Assembly: GCA_007123015.1 (NCBI GenBank)
Contig: SKSL01000248.1
Span: 1-7,603, forward strand
Length of the DNA stretch: 7,603 nt
Direction of reading: 5' to 3'
Origin: Natronohydrobacter sp.
GTDB lineage: Bacteria; Pseudomonadota; Alphaproteobacteria; Rhodobacterales; Rhodobacteraceae
Shown here piece after piece: positions 1-5,979 of this stretch (the first letter of the stretch is position 1; each line of letters starts with the position of its first letter). The position numbers and the translations under genes were made by a program. The notes beneath the pieces are model-generated. The model had not been told where the DNA came from. It saw only the letters and a list, made by a program, of their open reading frames with translations, and searched no databases.

Positions 1-446
1 AGCGTCTCGAAGGACCAGAGCACATCTTCGACCGTCACAGGGCTGCCATCAGAGAAGCGGGCCTCGGGGCGCAGGGTGAATTCGACGAAGCTGCGGGCAT
101 CATCAGTCTGAACTGATTCGGCGAGAAGCCCGTAAAGCGTGAAGGGTTCGTCCCAGGAGCGACCCATCAGCCCCTCATGGGCGAGAAATTGCAACTGCCA
201 GGGGGCACGGCCGCGCAGGATCAGCGGATTGAGCGAATCGAAGCTGCCGACTTCGCCCTGGATGATGCGCCCCCCCTTCGGCGCATCCGGGTTCACATGG
301 GGCAGATGCGCAAAATCTGGGGGGAGGGCCGGGTCGCCATACATAGAGATGGCGTGACCGGGCTCTGAGATGGCCATCTGCGGCATCAAGATGCAGCTTG
401 CCGCTGTGGCAATTGCGGTGGCAAAGTGACGCAGAGGTGACAGCAT
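1..446 (-). CDS. ABC transporter periplasmic solute-binding protein (SBP family 5, YejA-like), 5' part
   Basis: Partial gene: the first 148 codons are in the window and the rest lies beyond the left edge. The product should be secreted to the periplasm, where it binds peptides or similar solutes and hands them to an ABC permease. The N-terminus has a basic start (PLRH), an Ala-rich hydrophobic stretch to about residue 24 and a possible signal-peptidase site near residue 27 (AIS/EP). Next comes HAISMYGDPALPPDF followed by VNPDAPKGG (51-59), typical of YejA-type oligopeptide/microcin-C binding proteins. At 124-148 is the family 5 signature LRPEARFSDGSPVTVEDV. The ATG at 446 is chosen because GGAG (complement of 455-458) sits 8 nt upstream and the signal peptide begins directly. 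The permease and ATPase genes, if linked, would be to the left. Family assignment is firm; the substrate is not visible. Confidence 0.9.
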   Translation of the reverse strand, partial: MLSPLRHFATAIATAASCILMPQMAISEPGHAISMYGDPALPPDFAHLPHVNPDAPKGGRIIQGEVGSFDSLNPLILRGRAPWQLQFLAHEGLMGRSWDEPFTLYGLLAESVQTDDARSFVEFTLRPEARFSDGSPVTVEDVLWSFET

Positions 447-487
447 CGCAGCTTCTCCGGGGTATTCTGGGGTTATGGTTTCGCGGA

Positions 488-516
488 ACGCTACAGTGCG
501 TCGCCAAGGTTTTCAA
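488..516 (-). promoter_or_regulatory. Candidate sigma70 promoter for the solute-binding protein gene
   Basis: Read on the minus strand, TTGAAA (516-511) is followed after 17 nt by TAGCGT (493-488). The -35 matches the consensus at 5 of 6 positions; the -10 only at 3 of 6. Transcription would begin near 481, giving a leader of about 35 nt. The -35 lies back to back with the + strand promoter at 526-554. Inferred from spacing and consensus only. Confidence 0.35.
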
Positions 517-525
517 ACTTTTAGC

Positions 526-554
526 TTGGAAGCGCGGATATGACGCGTTATATA
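526..554 (+). promoter_or_regulatory. Candidate sigma70 promoter for the small RNA unit
   Basis: TTGGAA (526-531), exactly 17 nt, then TATATA (549-554). Both hexamers are good matches and the -10 lies in an AT-rich patch that stands out from the GC-rich surroundings. The predicted start is near A561, 10 nt before a perfect stem-loop and 48 nt before an intrinsic terminator, so the elements are arranged like a short stand-alone transcription unit. Confidence 0.5.
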
Positions 555-560
555 TCTGGT

Positions 561-634
561 ACTGCTCGATAGGTTTCTTGCCTGTATGAAACCTGCCTCA
601 ATAACTGACGCCCGCCTTGTGCGGGCGTTTTTTT
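561..634 (+). ncRNA. Putative small regulatory RNA of about 74 nt
   Basis: A predicted transcript from a well-spaced promoter (526-554) to a strong terminator (609-634). It would fold into a 7-bp stem (AGGTTTC 571-577 with GAAACCT 588-594) closing a 10-nt loop, a 14-nt unpaired linker (595-608), and the terminator hairpin. TGCCT occurs twice, in the loop (579-583) and at the stem/linker junction (594-598), the sort of repeated accessible C/U motif that small RNAs use to pair with G-rich ribosome-binding regions. No convincing protein is encoded. I do not recognise an Rfam family; it lacks the CCUCCUCC motif of the Rhodobacter CcsR RNAs. The alternative is a terminated leader of the dehydrogenase gene at 745, but the first stem cannot compete with the terminator stem, so no attenuator switch is evident. 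No expression evidence is available here. Confidence 0.5.
609..634 (+). terminator. Strong Rho-independent terminator
   Basis: A perfect 7-bp GC stem, CGCCCGC (609-615) and GCGGGCG (621-627), with loop CTTGT, followed directly by seven T residues (628-634). The T-run lies on the + side only, so it acts on rightward transcripts. Because the gene to the left is transcribed leftward from 446, the only transcript it can end is one starting within 447-608. Confidence 0.9.
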
Positions 635-744
635 GTGCCCTGAGCGCGTGTGTCGAGCCGATGGCAGGTCGATTGGCTCTGGCCTTCGCAGGTGCAGCGA
701 TTATCCTTGTGCGCATGGTGGACAGGCTTTCGAGGAGTGATGGA

Positions 745-1518
745 ATGCAGCTTGCAGGCAAACGCGCGATTGTGACCGGGTCGAATTCCGGGATCGGGCT
801 GGGGATCGCATGGGAACTGGCGCGGGCCGGGGCAGAGGTGGTGATCAACTCCCTCACCGATTCGGCGGAAGATCATGCATTGGCCGCGCAGATCAGGGAT
901 GAGACAGGGGTGACCGTGCGCTATATCGCGGCGGATATGTCGAAATCCAGCGACTGCCGCGCGCTGGTCGAGCAGGCCGGGGGCTGTGACATTCTGGTGA
1001 ATAATGCGGGCATCCAGCATGTCGCGAAGATCGAGGAGTTTCCGGGCGAGAAATGGGATGCGATCATCGCGATCAACCTGAGTTCAGCCTTTCACACGAC
1101 AGCGGCCGCGCTGCCTGCAATGTATGCCAAGGGCTGGGGACGGGTGATCAATATCGCCTCGGCCCATGGTCTGACGGCAAGCCCCTACAAATCGGCCTAT
1201 GTCGCAGCGAAGCACGGGGTGGTCGGGCTGACCAAGGTCACTGCGCTGGAAGCCGCGGGCAAGGGGGTGACCTGCAATGCGATCTGTCCGGGTTATGTGC
1301 TGACGCCGATTGTCGAAAAGCAGATCCCCGATCAGATGAAGACGCATAACATGGATCGTGACACTGTGATCAAGCAGGTCATGCTCTCGCGCCAGCCTTC
1401 GGGCGAGTTTGCAACTGTCGAGCAGATGGGTGGGACGGCTGTGTTCCTGTGCTCGGATGCGGCCGCACAAATCACGGGCACCACGATTTCGGTCGATGGG
1501 GGTTGGACTGCCCTTTGA
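745..1518 (+). CDS. bdhA: D-3-hydroxybutyrate dehydrogenase (short-chain dehydrogenase/reductase)
   Basis: Cytoplasmic NAD-dependent enzyme interconverting D-3-hydroxybutyrate and acetoacetate, a step in polyhydroxybutyrate and ketone-body use. The 257-aa product has the SDR nucleotide motif TGSNSGIG (11-18), NNAG (86-89) and the catalytic tetrad N111-S139-Y152-K156. It also keeps the residues I recall as substrate-binding in Pseudomonas 3-hydroxybutyrate dehydrogenase, at a constant offset of three: Q91, H141, K149, Q193 and the C-terminal W254. That separates it from generic SDRs. The ATG at 745 is preferred over in-frame ATGs at 586 and 715 because GAGGAG (732-737) lies 7 nt upstream and MQLAGKRAIVTG is the normal family N-terminus; the ATG at 586 lies inside the small RNA hairpin. 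No strong promoter is visible in 635-731. The patatin-like gene follows after 87 bp in the same direction. Confidence 0.93.
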   Translation: MQLAGKRAIVTGSNSGIGLGIAWELARAGAEVVINSLTDSAEDHALAAQIRDETGVTVRYIAADMSKSSDCRALVEQAGGCDILVNNAGIQHVAKIEEFPGEKWDAIIAINLSSAFHTTAAALPAMYAKGWGRVINIASAHGLTASPYKSAYVAAKHGVVGLTKVTALEAAGKGVTCNAICPGYVLTPIVEKQIPDQMKTHNMDRDTVIKQVMLSRQPSGEFATVEQMGGTAVFLCSDAAAQITGTTISVDGGWTAL

Positions 1519-1540
1519 GCGGGGTGTCGGGCTGCTGACG

Positions 1541-1571
1541 GCGTATTTGAGTATTTTTCGCAAGAAAATGA
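1541..1571 (+). repeat. AT-rich intergenic element with small hairpin
   Basis: This AT-rich stretch starts 22 nt after the dehydrogenase stop codon and contrasts with the GC-rich flanks. It contains GTATTTGAGTATTTTT and a short hairpin (1553-1569: ATTTTT, loop, GAAAAT). From memory, closely similar sequences occur downstream of many genes in Rhodobacteraceae, so this may be a copy of a dispersed intergenic motif; I cannot confirm the copy number here. It could affect termination or mRNA processing between the two genes. Confidence 0.35.
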
Positions 1572-1605
1572 GGACAGGCATTGTCTTCAGCTAAGAGGTG
1601 CAGTC

Positions 1606-2640
1606 ATGAGCAAACGGATCAATCTGGCCTTGCAGGGTGGGGGCGCGCATGGGGCGTTCACCTGGGGGGTACTGGACCGGCTGTTGCAGGAGAGTGATAT
1701 CGAGATCGCGGCGATCTCGGGCACTTCGGCGGGCGCGTTGAATGGGGCGGCGCTGAAGGCAGGCTATGCGCAGGGCGGCAAACAAGGGGCGCGCGTGCTT
1801 CTGGACCGGATCTGGCACCAGGTGGGGGCGGTGCATGATCTGCGGCTGACCGGCTGGATCGCGCAGGCCTTGCCGCCGGTGGGTATGATCAATTCCTGGA
1901 TGGAAAACCTGATGCCGGTCTCGCCGATGAATGTGGCCGCACTGGTCACCAGCCCCTATCAATATGGCGCGCTCTATCGCAACCCGCTGGAACCTGTCGT
2001 GCGTTCGCTGAATTTCGGTGAGGTCTGCGCCAAGGACGGACCAGAACTGCATATCGCCACGACCAATGTGCGCACGGGCAAGATCCGGGTGTTTTCGCGT
2101 GAGGAAGTGACAGGCGAGGTGATCATGGCCTCTGCCTGTCTGCCGACCCTGTTTCAGGCCGTCGAGTTCGTGGATCCGCGCACAGGCGAGATGGAGGCCT
2201 TCTGGGACGGGGGCTACACAGGCAATCCGGCGCTGTTCCCGCTGTTCAAGCCGCATTTGCCAGCCGATGTGATGATCGTGAATATCAACCCCTTGCGGCG
2301 CGAGGATGTGCCGCAGACGCCGCAGGATATTCAGAACCGGATCAATGAGATCAGTTTCAATTCCTCCCTGATGCGGGAATTGCGGGCGATCCAGTTCGTC
2401 AAGGAGTTGATTGCCGAGGGCAAGATGGACCGCGGCACGATGAAGGATGTGCTGGTGCATATGATCGCGGATGATGATCTGATGACCACTCTTTCGGTCA
2501 CCAGCAAGGTGACACCGACGCCTTATCTGCTGCATTCGCTGAAAGAGTCCGGGCGCAAGGCCTGCGAGACATTCCTGCGCGCGCACAAGAGCGCGCTTAA
2601 CGAGACGGCGACAGTTGATCTTCAGGCGATGTTTGGCTGA
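1606..2640 (+). CDS. Patatin-like phospholipase family protein
   Basis: A 344-aa predicted serine acyl hydrolase with the patatin catalytic dyad. The oxyanion-hole motif GGGAHG is at 11-16, the nucleophile elbow is GTSAG (39-43) with S41 as nucleophile, and the second catalytic residue is D201 in WDGGYTGNP. The N-terminus LALQGGGAHGAFTWGVLDRL is typical of bacterial cytoplasmic patatins. There is no signal peptide, and the length suits a patatin domain with a C-terminal extension. The ATG at 1606 has GAGG (1595-1598) 7 nt upstream. It lies 87 bp after bdhA on the same strand, so co-transcription is likely, and a role around hydroxybutyrate polymer granules or membrane lipid turnover is an inference from that position. 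The last 44 bp overlap the 3' end of the opposing DUF502 gene. The family is secure; the substrate is unknown. Confidence 0.9.
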   Translation: MSKRINLALQGGGAHGAFTWGVLDRLLQESDIEIAAISGTSAGALNGAALKAGYAQGGKQGARVLLDRIWHQVGAVHDLRLTGWIAQALPPVGMINSWMENLMPVSPMNVAALVTSPYQYGALYRNPLEPVVRSLNFGEVCAKDGPELHIATTNVRTGKIRVFSREEVTGEVIMASACLPTLFQAVEFVDPRTGEMEAFWDGGYTGNPALFPLFKPHLPADVMIVNINPLRREDVPQTPQDIQNRINEISFNSSLMRELRAIQFVKELIAEGKMDRGTMKDVLVHMIADDDLMTTLSVTSKVTPTPYLLHSLKESGRKACETFLRAHKSALNETATVDLQAMFG

Positions 2641-3292
2641 GCGCGCCGGGTTTGCGTGAGGCAGGGTAGACCAGCCCTGCCGAGATCACCAGCTTCGCCG
2701 CATCCTCGATGGCCATGTCGAGTTCGATGATATCCTTGCGGGGCACGAATAACAGAAAGCCCGAAGTCGGGTTGGGTGTGGTGGGCAGGAAGATCGAAAC
2801 CATGGGACCATTCGCGCTCAGATGATCGCCGATCTCGCCGCGGGTGGTGGTCGAGATGAAGGCGACGGCCCAGATCCCCGGGCGCGGATATTGCACCAGG
2901 CAGGCGCGGTCGAAGCTGGGGGTCTTGCGCGCAAGCACTGTATCCGCGATCTGCTTGACGGCATTGTAGATCGAGCGGACGACCGGCATCGATTCGACGA
3001 TCCGCTCGCCCCAGGCGACCAGCGTGCGCCCGATCAGCCCTTTCGTGAAATAGCCCATCACCAGCGTGAAGATCACGAAGACAATGACACCTGCCCCCGG
3101 AAAGTTCAGCCCCAGCCCGGTATCCGGGATCAGGCGTTTGGGGATCAGCGGCAGCACCAGCCCATCAATCCAGGTGATCACATTCCAGATCAGCCAGATG
3201 GTCAGTATGCCCGGCGCAATCACGGCCAGACCGGCCAGGAAATTGCTGCGCAATGACGCGATCACTCCGCGTTTTCCAGGGTCTTGGCTCAT
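2597..3292 (-). CDS. DUF502 family (LIKE-COV) inner-membrane protein
   Basis: A 231-aa integral membrane protein of the DUF502 family, which includes the plant COV proteins; its biochemical role is not established. A short cytoplasmic basic N-terminus leads into one membrane segment at about 18-40 (FLAGLAVIAPGILTIWLIW) and a second at about 65-85 (PGAGVIVFVIFTLVMGYF), followed by a soluble domain. The hallmark motifs MPVVRSIYNAVKQ (102-114) and PTTPNPTSGFL (170-180) are both present. The ATG at 3292 gives a normal-length product; the AGGA upstream is weak and rather distant (11 nt). It lies 50 bp downstream of psuG on the same strand and may be read as its third gene, although a GC palindrome lies between. 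The 3' end overlaps the patatin gene tail to tail. Confidence 0.9.
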   Translation of the reverse strand: MSQDPGKRGVIASLRSNFLAGLAVIAPGILTIWLIWNVITWIDGLVLPLIPKRLIPDTGLGLNFPGAGVIVFVIFTLVMGYFTKGLIGRTLVAWGERIVESMPVVRSIYNAVKQIADTVLARKTPSFDRACLVQYPRPGIWAVAFISTTTRGEIGDHLSANGPMVSIFLPTTPNPTSGFLLFVPRKDIIELDMAIEDAAKLVISAGLVYPASRKPGALSQTSPEDQLSPSR

Positions 3293-3323
3293 ATGATTCG
3301 GTGTCCTGCGGCTCTGACGCGAA

Positions 3324-3342
3324 AATGGGGCCGGGCCCGGCC
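3324..3342 (-). terminator. GC palindrome after psuG, possible weak terminator
   Basis: The perfect 14-bp palindrome GGCCGGGCCCGGCC (3329-3342) directly abuts the psuG stop codon. In the direction of psuG transcription it can fold as a 5-bp stem with a GGCC loop and is followed by CCATTTT. The T-run is short, so it may only reduce read-through into the DUF502 gene or protect the psuG mRNA end. Confidence 0.4.
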
Positions 3343-4260
3343 TTATGCAAGCGGGGTTTGCGCGAGCGCCGCTGCGATTCGGGCCGCAAGTCGGGCATTG
3401 TTGCGCACAAGTGCGAGATTGGCCGTGAGCGAGGCCCCCTCTGTCAGGGTATAGATGCGCCCCAGCAGAAAGGGTGTGACATCCTTGGCCGCGATGCCTT
3501 GCGCCTCGGCCTCGGCGATGGCCTGGGCGATCAGGGGGGCGAGCTTGGCCGCCGGGATTTCATCGCGCGCGGGGATCGGGTTCGCGATCAGCTGGCCACC
3601 GGGCAGGCCAAGGCGCGCGCGCATGCGGTGACTGGCCGCAATATCTTCGGGCGTGTCAAGCCGCAGCGGCGCGCGCAGATCGCTGGTCCGCGACCAGAAG
3701 GCGGGCAGGCTGTCCTGCCCATAGGCAATGACCGGCACGCCCAGCGTTTCAAGCACTTCCAGCGTTTTCGGCAGATCGAGGATCGCTTTCGCGCCTGCCG
3801 CGACCACAGTCACCTGCGTGGCAGCAAGTTCCTGCAGATCAGCGGAAATGTCGAAACTGTGCTCTGCGCCGCGATGCACGCCGCCGATACCGCCTGTGGC
3901 AAAGACCTCGATCCCGGCAAGGGCCGCGCAGATCATTGTGGCAGCCACTGTGGTGGCCCCTGTGCGCCCTGTGGCCAGCGCCACAGCCAGATCGGCGCGG
4001 CTGAGCTTCATCGCGTTCTGCGTCTGGGCGAGCTGTTGCAACTGCGCGTCGGTCAGGCCGATATGGATATGGCCTGCCATGATCGCGATGGTGGCCGGAA
4101 CGGCACCGCTGTCGCGGATATCCTGTTCGACCGATCGGGCCATTTCCAGATTCTGCGGCCAGGGCATGCCATGGGTGATGATCGTGGATTCAAGCGCAAC
4201 AATCGGCTGGCCGCCAGCGCGCGCGGCCTGCACGTCCGGGGAATGGATCATCGGGGGCAT
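3343..4260 (-). CDS. psuG: Pseudouridine-5'-phosphate glycosidase
   Basis: Cytoplasmic lyase/glycosidase that splits the C-C glycosidic bond of pseudouridine 5'-phosphate into uracil and ribose 5-phosphate, the second step of pseudouridine catabolism. The 305-aa product matches the normal family length. Residues corresponding to those described for E. coli PsuG are in place at a near-constant offset: E24 in ALESTIITHGMP, K85 in NAMKLSRADL, D141 in SFDISADL, the Schiff-base lysine K158 in AGAKAILDLPKT, and N281 in SLTANLAL. The glycine-rich ATGGIGGVHRG (121-131) is also typical. The ATG at 4260 follows the psuK stop by 9 bp, and its Shine-Dalgarno GAGGA (4271-4267) overlaps that stop codon, so translation is probably coupled. 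A GC palindrome follows the gene. The assignment is firm. Confidence 0.95.
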   Translation of the reverse strand: MPPMIHSPDVQAARAGGQPIVALESTIITHGMPWPQNLEMARSVEQDIRDSGAVPATIAIMAGHIHIGLTDAQLQQLAQTQNAMKLSRADLAVALATGRTGATTVAATMICAALAGIEVFATGGIGGVHRGAEHSFDISADLQELAATQVTVVAAGAKAILDLPKTLEVLETLGVPVIAYGQDSLPAFWSRTSDLRAPLRLDTPEDIAASHRMRARLGLPGGQLIANPIPARDEIPAAKLAPLIAQAIAEAEAQGIAAKDVTPFLLGRIYTLTEGASLTANLALVRNNARLAARIAAALAQTPLA

Positions 4261-4269
4261 GGGTGGTCC

Positions 4270-5145
4270 TCAAAGCTCTTGAGTGGTGATATGGCGCGCA
4301 GCAGCCTCCAGCGCATAGGCCAATGCTGCGCGACGGTCCAGCCCGCGCCATTCCGCCGCCATATGCGCTGCCAGGAAATTGTCCCCGGCCCCTGTGACGC
4401 GCTGCACACAGACAGCGGGCGGGGTCTCGCTTATCGTCTGCGCGTGATCTGCATCTGTGACCGGTCCGGGGCCGTCCGTCACGATCGCGCGCCTGGCGCC
4501 CGCATCCAGCAAGGCGCGTGCCGCCATGCCGCTATCCGTCAGGGGAACGTCGAGTAGCGCCTGCGCCTCCTGGCGGTTCACAGCGAAGACGGCGCCGCTT
4601 TCCAGAAAAGGGCGCAAGCGATCTGCTTTCGCCGGGGCAGCAGAGGTGACGTGCAGCGGGCGCGCCTGTGGCAAACCGGTTCTTGCAAGGCTGGCAAGGG
4701 TCGCGGGTGCCAAACCACTATCTACCAGAACAGGTCCGCGCCAGTCCCGCAAGGCGTGGTCCGTCAGCGGCGCCAGAAGCGCTGCGCTGTGACCTTCCAG
4801 CGCGCGCGAATCGGCGATGGCGACGCCCAGACCCTGTGGCCCCTCGACTGCCAGATAGCGGTCTGTGCTTTGATTATTCGGGCGGTGCAGATGCTGCGTC
4901 TCGACGCCCTGTGCGACCAGCCATGCGACCAGAGCCTCGCCGTCAGAATCGCGGCCGATCACCGAAAGCAGTCCAGAGCGCATTCCATGTTGCATCACTG
5001 CCTGCGCGACATTCAACGCAACCCCGCCAGGGCGCGTGCTGATCGTGCCGGGCAGGTCCGCACCGGGCGAAATCGCGGCAAGGCTGCGCCCGATCACATC
5101 CCAATGCGCAGCCCCGATACACAGGATATCCGGTTTAGCGCGCAT
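4270..5145 (-). CDS. psuK: PfkB-family carbohydrate kinase, probable pseudouridine kinase
   Basis: Cytoplasmic ATP-dependent kinase, predicted to phosphorylate pseudouridine at the 5' position and so supply PsuG. Counting from the ATG at 5145 (291 aa), the ribokinase/PfkB fold shows as ILCIGAAHWDVIG (7-19), the substrate-side glycine pair RPGGVALNVAQA (38-49) and the C-terminal signature VTGAGDNFLAAHMA (250-263) with D255 as the catalytic base. PfkB kinases act on many sugars and nucleosides, so specificity is inferred from direct coupling to psuG: 9 bp apart, with the next ribosome site inside this stop codon. The frame stays open upstream, and a TTG at 5163 would add six residues; neither start has a clear Shine-Dalgarno, and I prefer the ATG. 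No linked pseudouridine transporter is in view. Confidence 0.88.
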   Translation of the reverse strand: MRAKPDILCIGAAHWDVIGRSLAAISPGADLPGTISTRPGGVALNVAQAVMQHGMRSGLLSVIGRDSDGEALVAWLVAQGVETQHLHRPNNQSTDRYLAVEGPQGLGVAIADSRALEGHSAALLAPLTDHALRDWRGPVLVDSGLAPATLASLARTGLPQARPLHVTSAAPAKADRLRPFLESGAVFAVNRQEAQALLDVPLTDSGMAARALLDAGARRAIVTDGPGPVTDADHAQTISETPPAVCVQRVTGAGDNFLAAHMAAEWRGLDRRAALAYALEAAARHITTQEL

Positions 5146-5180
5146 GGCTGTGTCGTGGCGCAAAGCCCATTGCTTGGCAA

Positions 5181-5195
5181 GGGCCGCTTCGGCCT
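5181..5195. promoter_or_regulatory. Short GC inverted repeat in the psuK divergent region
   Basis: GGCCG (5182-5186), loop CTT, CGGCC (5190-5194), with a possible G-T pair outside. It sits in the 64-bp gap between the oppositely transcribed psuK and aldehyde dehydrogenase-like genes, just upstream of the latter's ribosome-binding site (5199-5203). It could be a leader hairpin or a small operator. No convincing -35/-10 pair was found in this short gap, so promoters may lie inside the neighbouring genes. Confidence 0.25.
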
Positions 5196-5209
5196 GCTAG
5201 GGATGCGCG

Positions 5210-5710
5210 ATGGAGGATTTGTCAGAACGGCTATTCGCGCATTTTGTCGGTGGGCGCTGGCGCGTGCCCTTCGGCACAGAGCAAGTGCCTGTCGCGCATC
5301 CTGATGGGGCGCGGGCGGGCACTGTTGTCTTGGCCGAGGCGCGTGATGTCGCGCGCGCATGTAACATCCTGCGTGGCGCAGACCATGTCGCACGCGCGCG
5401 GGCGGGAAAGGCGCTCTCTGACCTGGGCATACCTGCGTTTGACGCCCCAATGCCCCCGGCGAATGCGCCAGTGTTGCTTAATCTGGGCACTACAGACCCG
5501 CAAGCCCTGGGGGTAGCGCTTGGGGCTGGGTTGGGGCACGGTCTTATCTGGTGCCCTCCGCCTGAAGCGGCGCTCGAGGCCACGAAGATTGCGCTGCACC
5601 TGCAGAACGCCGATCTGCCGCCGGGCTGTTTCGCCCTGATCCATGCCTTCACGCCCCGCACGGAGCGCCTGATCAAAGAGTTCGGATTTCAGCGCCGCGC
5701 GTCTCAGTAA
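5210..5710 (+). CDS. Truncated aldehyde dehydrogenase-like protein lacking catalytic residues
   Basis: A 166-aa protein that looks like two pieces of the N-terminal half of an aldehyde dehydrogenase (families usually 480-500 aa). Residues 12-51 (FVGGRWRVPFG, then PVAHPDGARAGTVVLAEARDVARA) resemble the usual N-terminal strand region. Residues 101-147 (GVALGAGLGHGLIWCPPPEA, then LQNADLPPGCFALIHA) resemble the NAD-binding segment normally reading VVLKPSE followed by EAGLPPGVFN. The cofactor-contacting Lys of KPSE is replaced by CPP, and the catalytic Glu (ELGGK) and Cys regions are absent, so dehydrogenase activity is not expected. The reading frame is clean, codon use is normal for the window, and AGGGA (5199-5203) sits 6 nt before the ATG. 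It may be a preserved small protein with a new role or a young remnant. Its end overlaps the DUF1127 gene by 7 bp. Confidence 0.65.
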   Translation: MEDLSERLFAHFVGGRWRVPFGTEQVPVAHPDGARAGTVVLAEARDVARACNILRGADHVARARAGKALSDLGIPAFDAPMPPANAPVLLNLGTTDPQALGVALGAGLGHGLIWCPPPEAALEATKIALHLQNADLPPGCFALIHAFTPRTERLIKEFGFQRRASQ

Positions 5711-5937
5711 TAGGCGCGCGCGCCGAAAACACGGGCGACCACATCAGCGCGGGTCATTCCGATCCTGGCCAGATCAGCATCCGAAAGCGCACCATAGGCT
5801 TGCAAGGCGCGGTATTTGGGACTGCGTTCCGCGATGCGCACCAGCATTGCAAGAAGACCTGCACCAAATCGGGACAGGCGTCCCGCAACCTGCAAACCTG
5901 CGCCACGTCCTGTCATGTTCGTGTTCAGACTTGTCAT
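5704..5937 (-). CDS. Small DUF1127 domain protein
   Basis: A 77-aa basic protein whose C-terminal half, YRALQAYGALSDADLARIGMTRADV (about 43-67), is the DUF1127 signature; it ends FGARAYY. Family members in alphaproteobacteria are small, Arg-rich, often stress-induced, and some have been linked to RNA binding and turnover or phosphate/carbon regulation. That is family knowledge, not shown here. The ATG at 5937 is chosen because AAAGGG lies 7 nt upstream; an open extension to 6048 would run through the promoter and inverted repeat and looks non-coding. Residues 18-40 form an amphipathic, mostly hydrophobic stretch. The gene is divergent from recA, and its stop overlaps the end of the aldehyde dehydrogenase-like gene. 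Confidence 0.85.
   Translation of the reverse strand: MTSLNTNMTGRGAGLQVAGRLSRFGAGLLAMLVRIAERSPKYRALQAYGALSDADLARIGMTRADVVARVFGARAYY
5713..5724. repeat. Perfect GC palindrome at convergent gene ends
   Basis: GGCGCGCGCGCC lies 2 bp past the stop of the aldehyde dehydrogenase-like gene and inside the last codons of the DUF1127 gene. It could fold in either transcript, but neither side has a T-run, so it is not a standard intrinsic terminator. It may simply reflect Ala/Arg codons. Confidence 0.3.
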
Positions 5938-5979
5938 CTGGAAACCCTTTCTTGTCAGGTGTTTCCTCCCGTAACCCAA

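Noticed and set aside
586..744. N-terminal extension of the dehydrogenase from ATG 586
   Set aside because: It would be translated through the small RNA hairpin and terminator; the GAGGAG site and family N-terminus support ATG 745.
1591..2586. 331-codon minus-strand open frame opposite the patatin-like gene
   Set aside because: Its His/Arg/Gln-rich translation is typical of an antisense shadow, and the plus strand has a conserved patatin dyad.
3253..4557. 434-codon plus-strand open frame opposite psuG and psuK
   Set aside because: psuG and psuK carry full catalytic motifs on the other strand; the antisense translation is rich in Arg, Gly, His and Cys with no recognisable domain.
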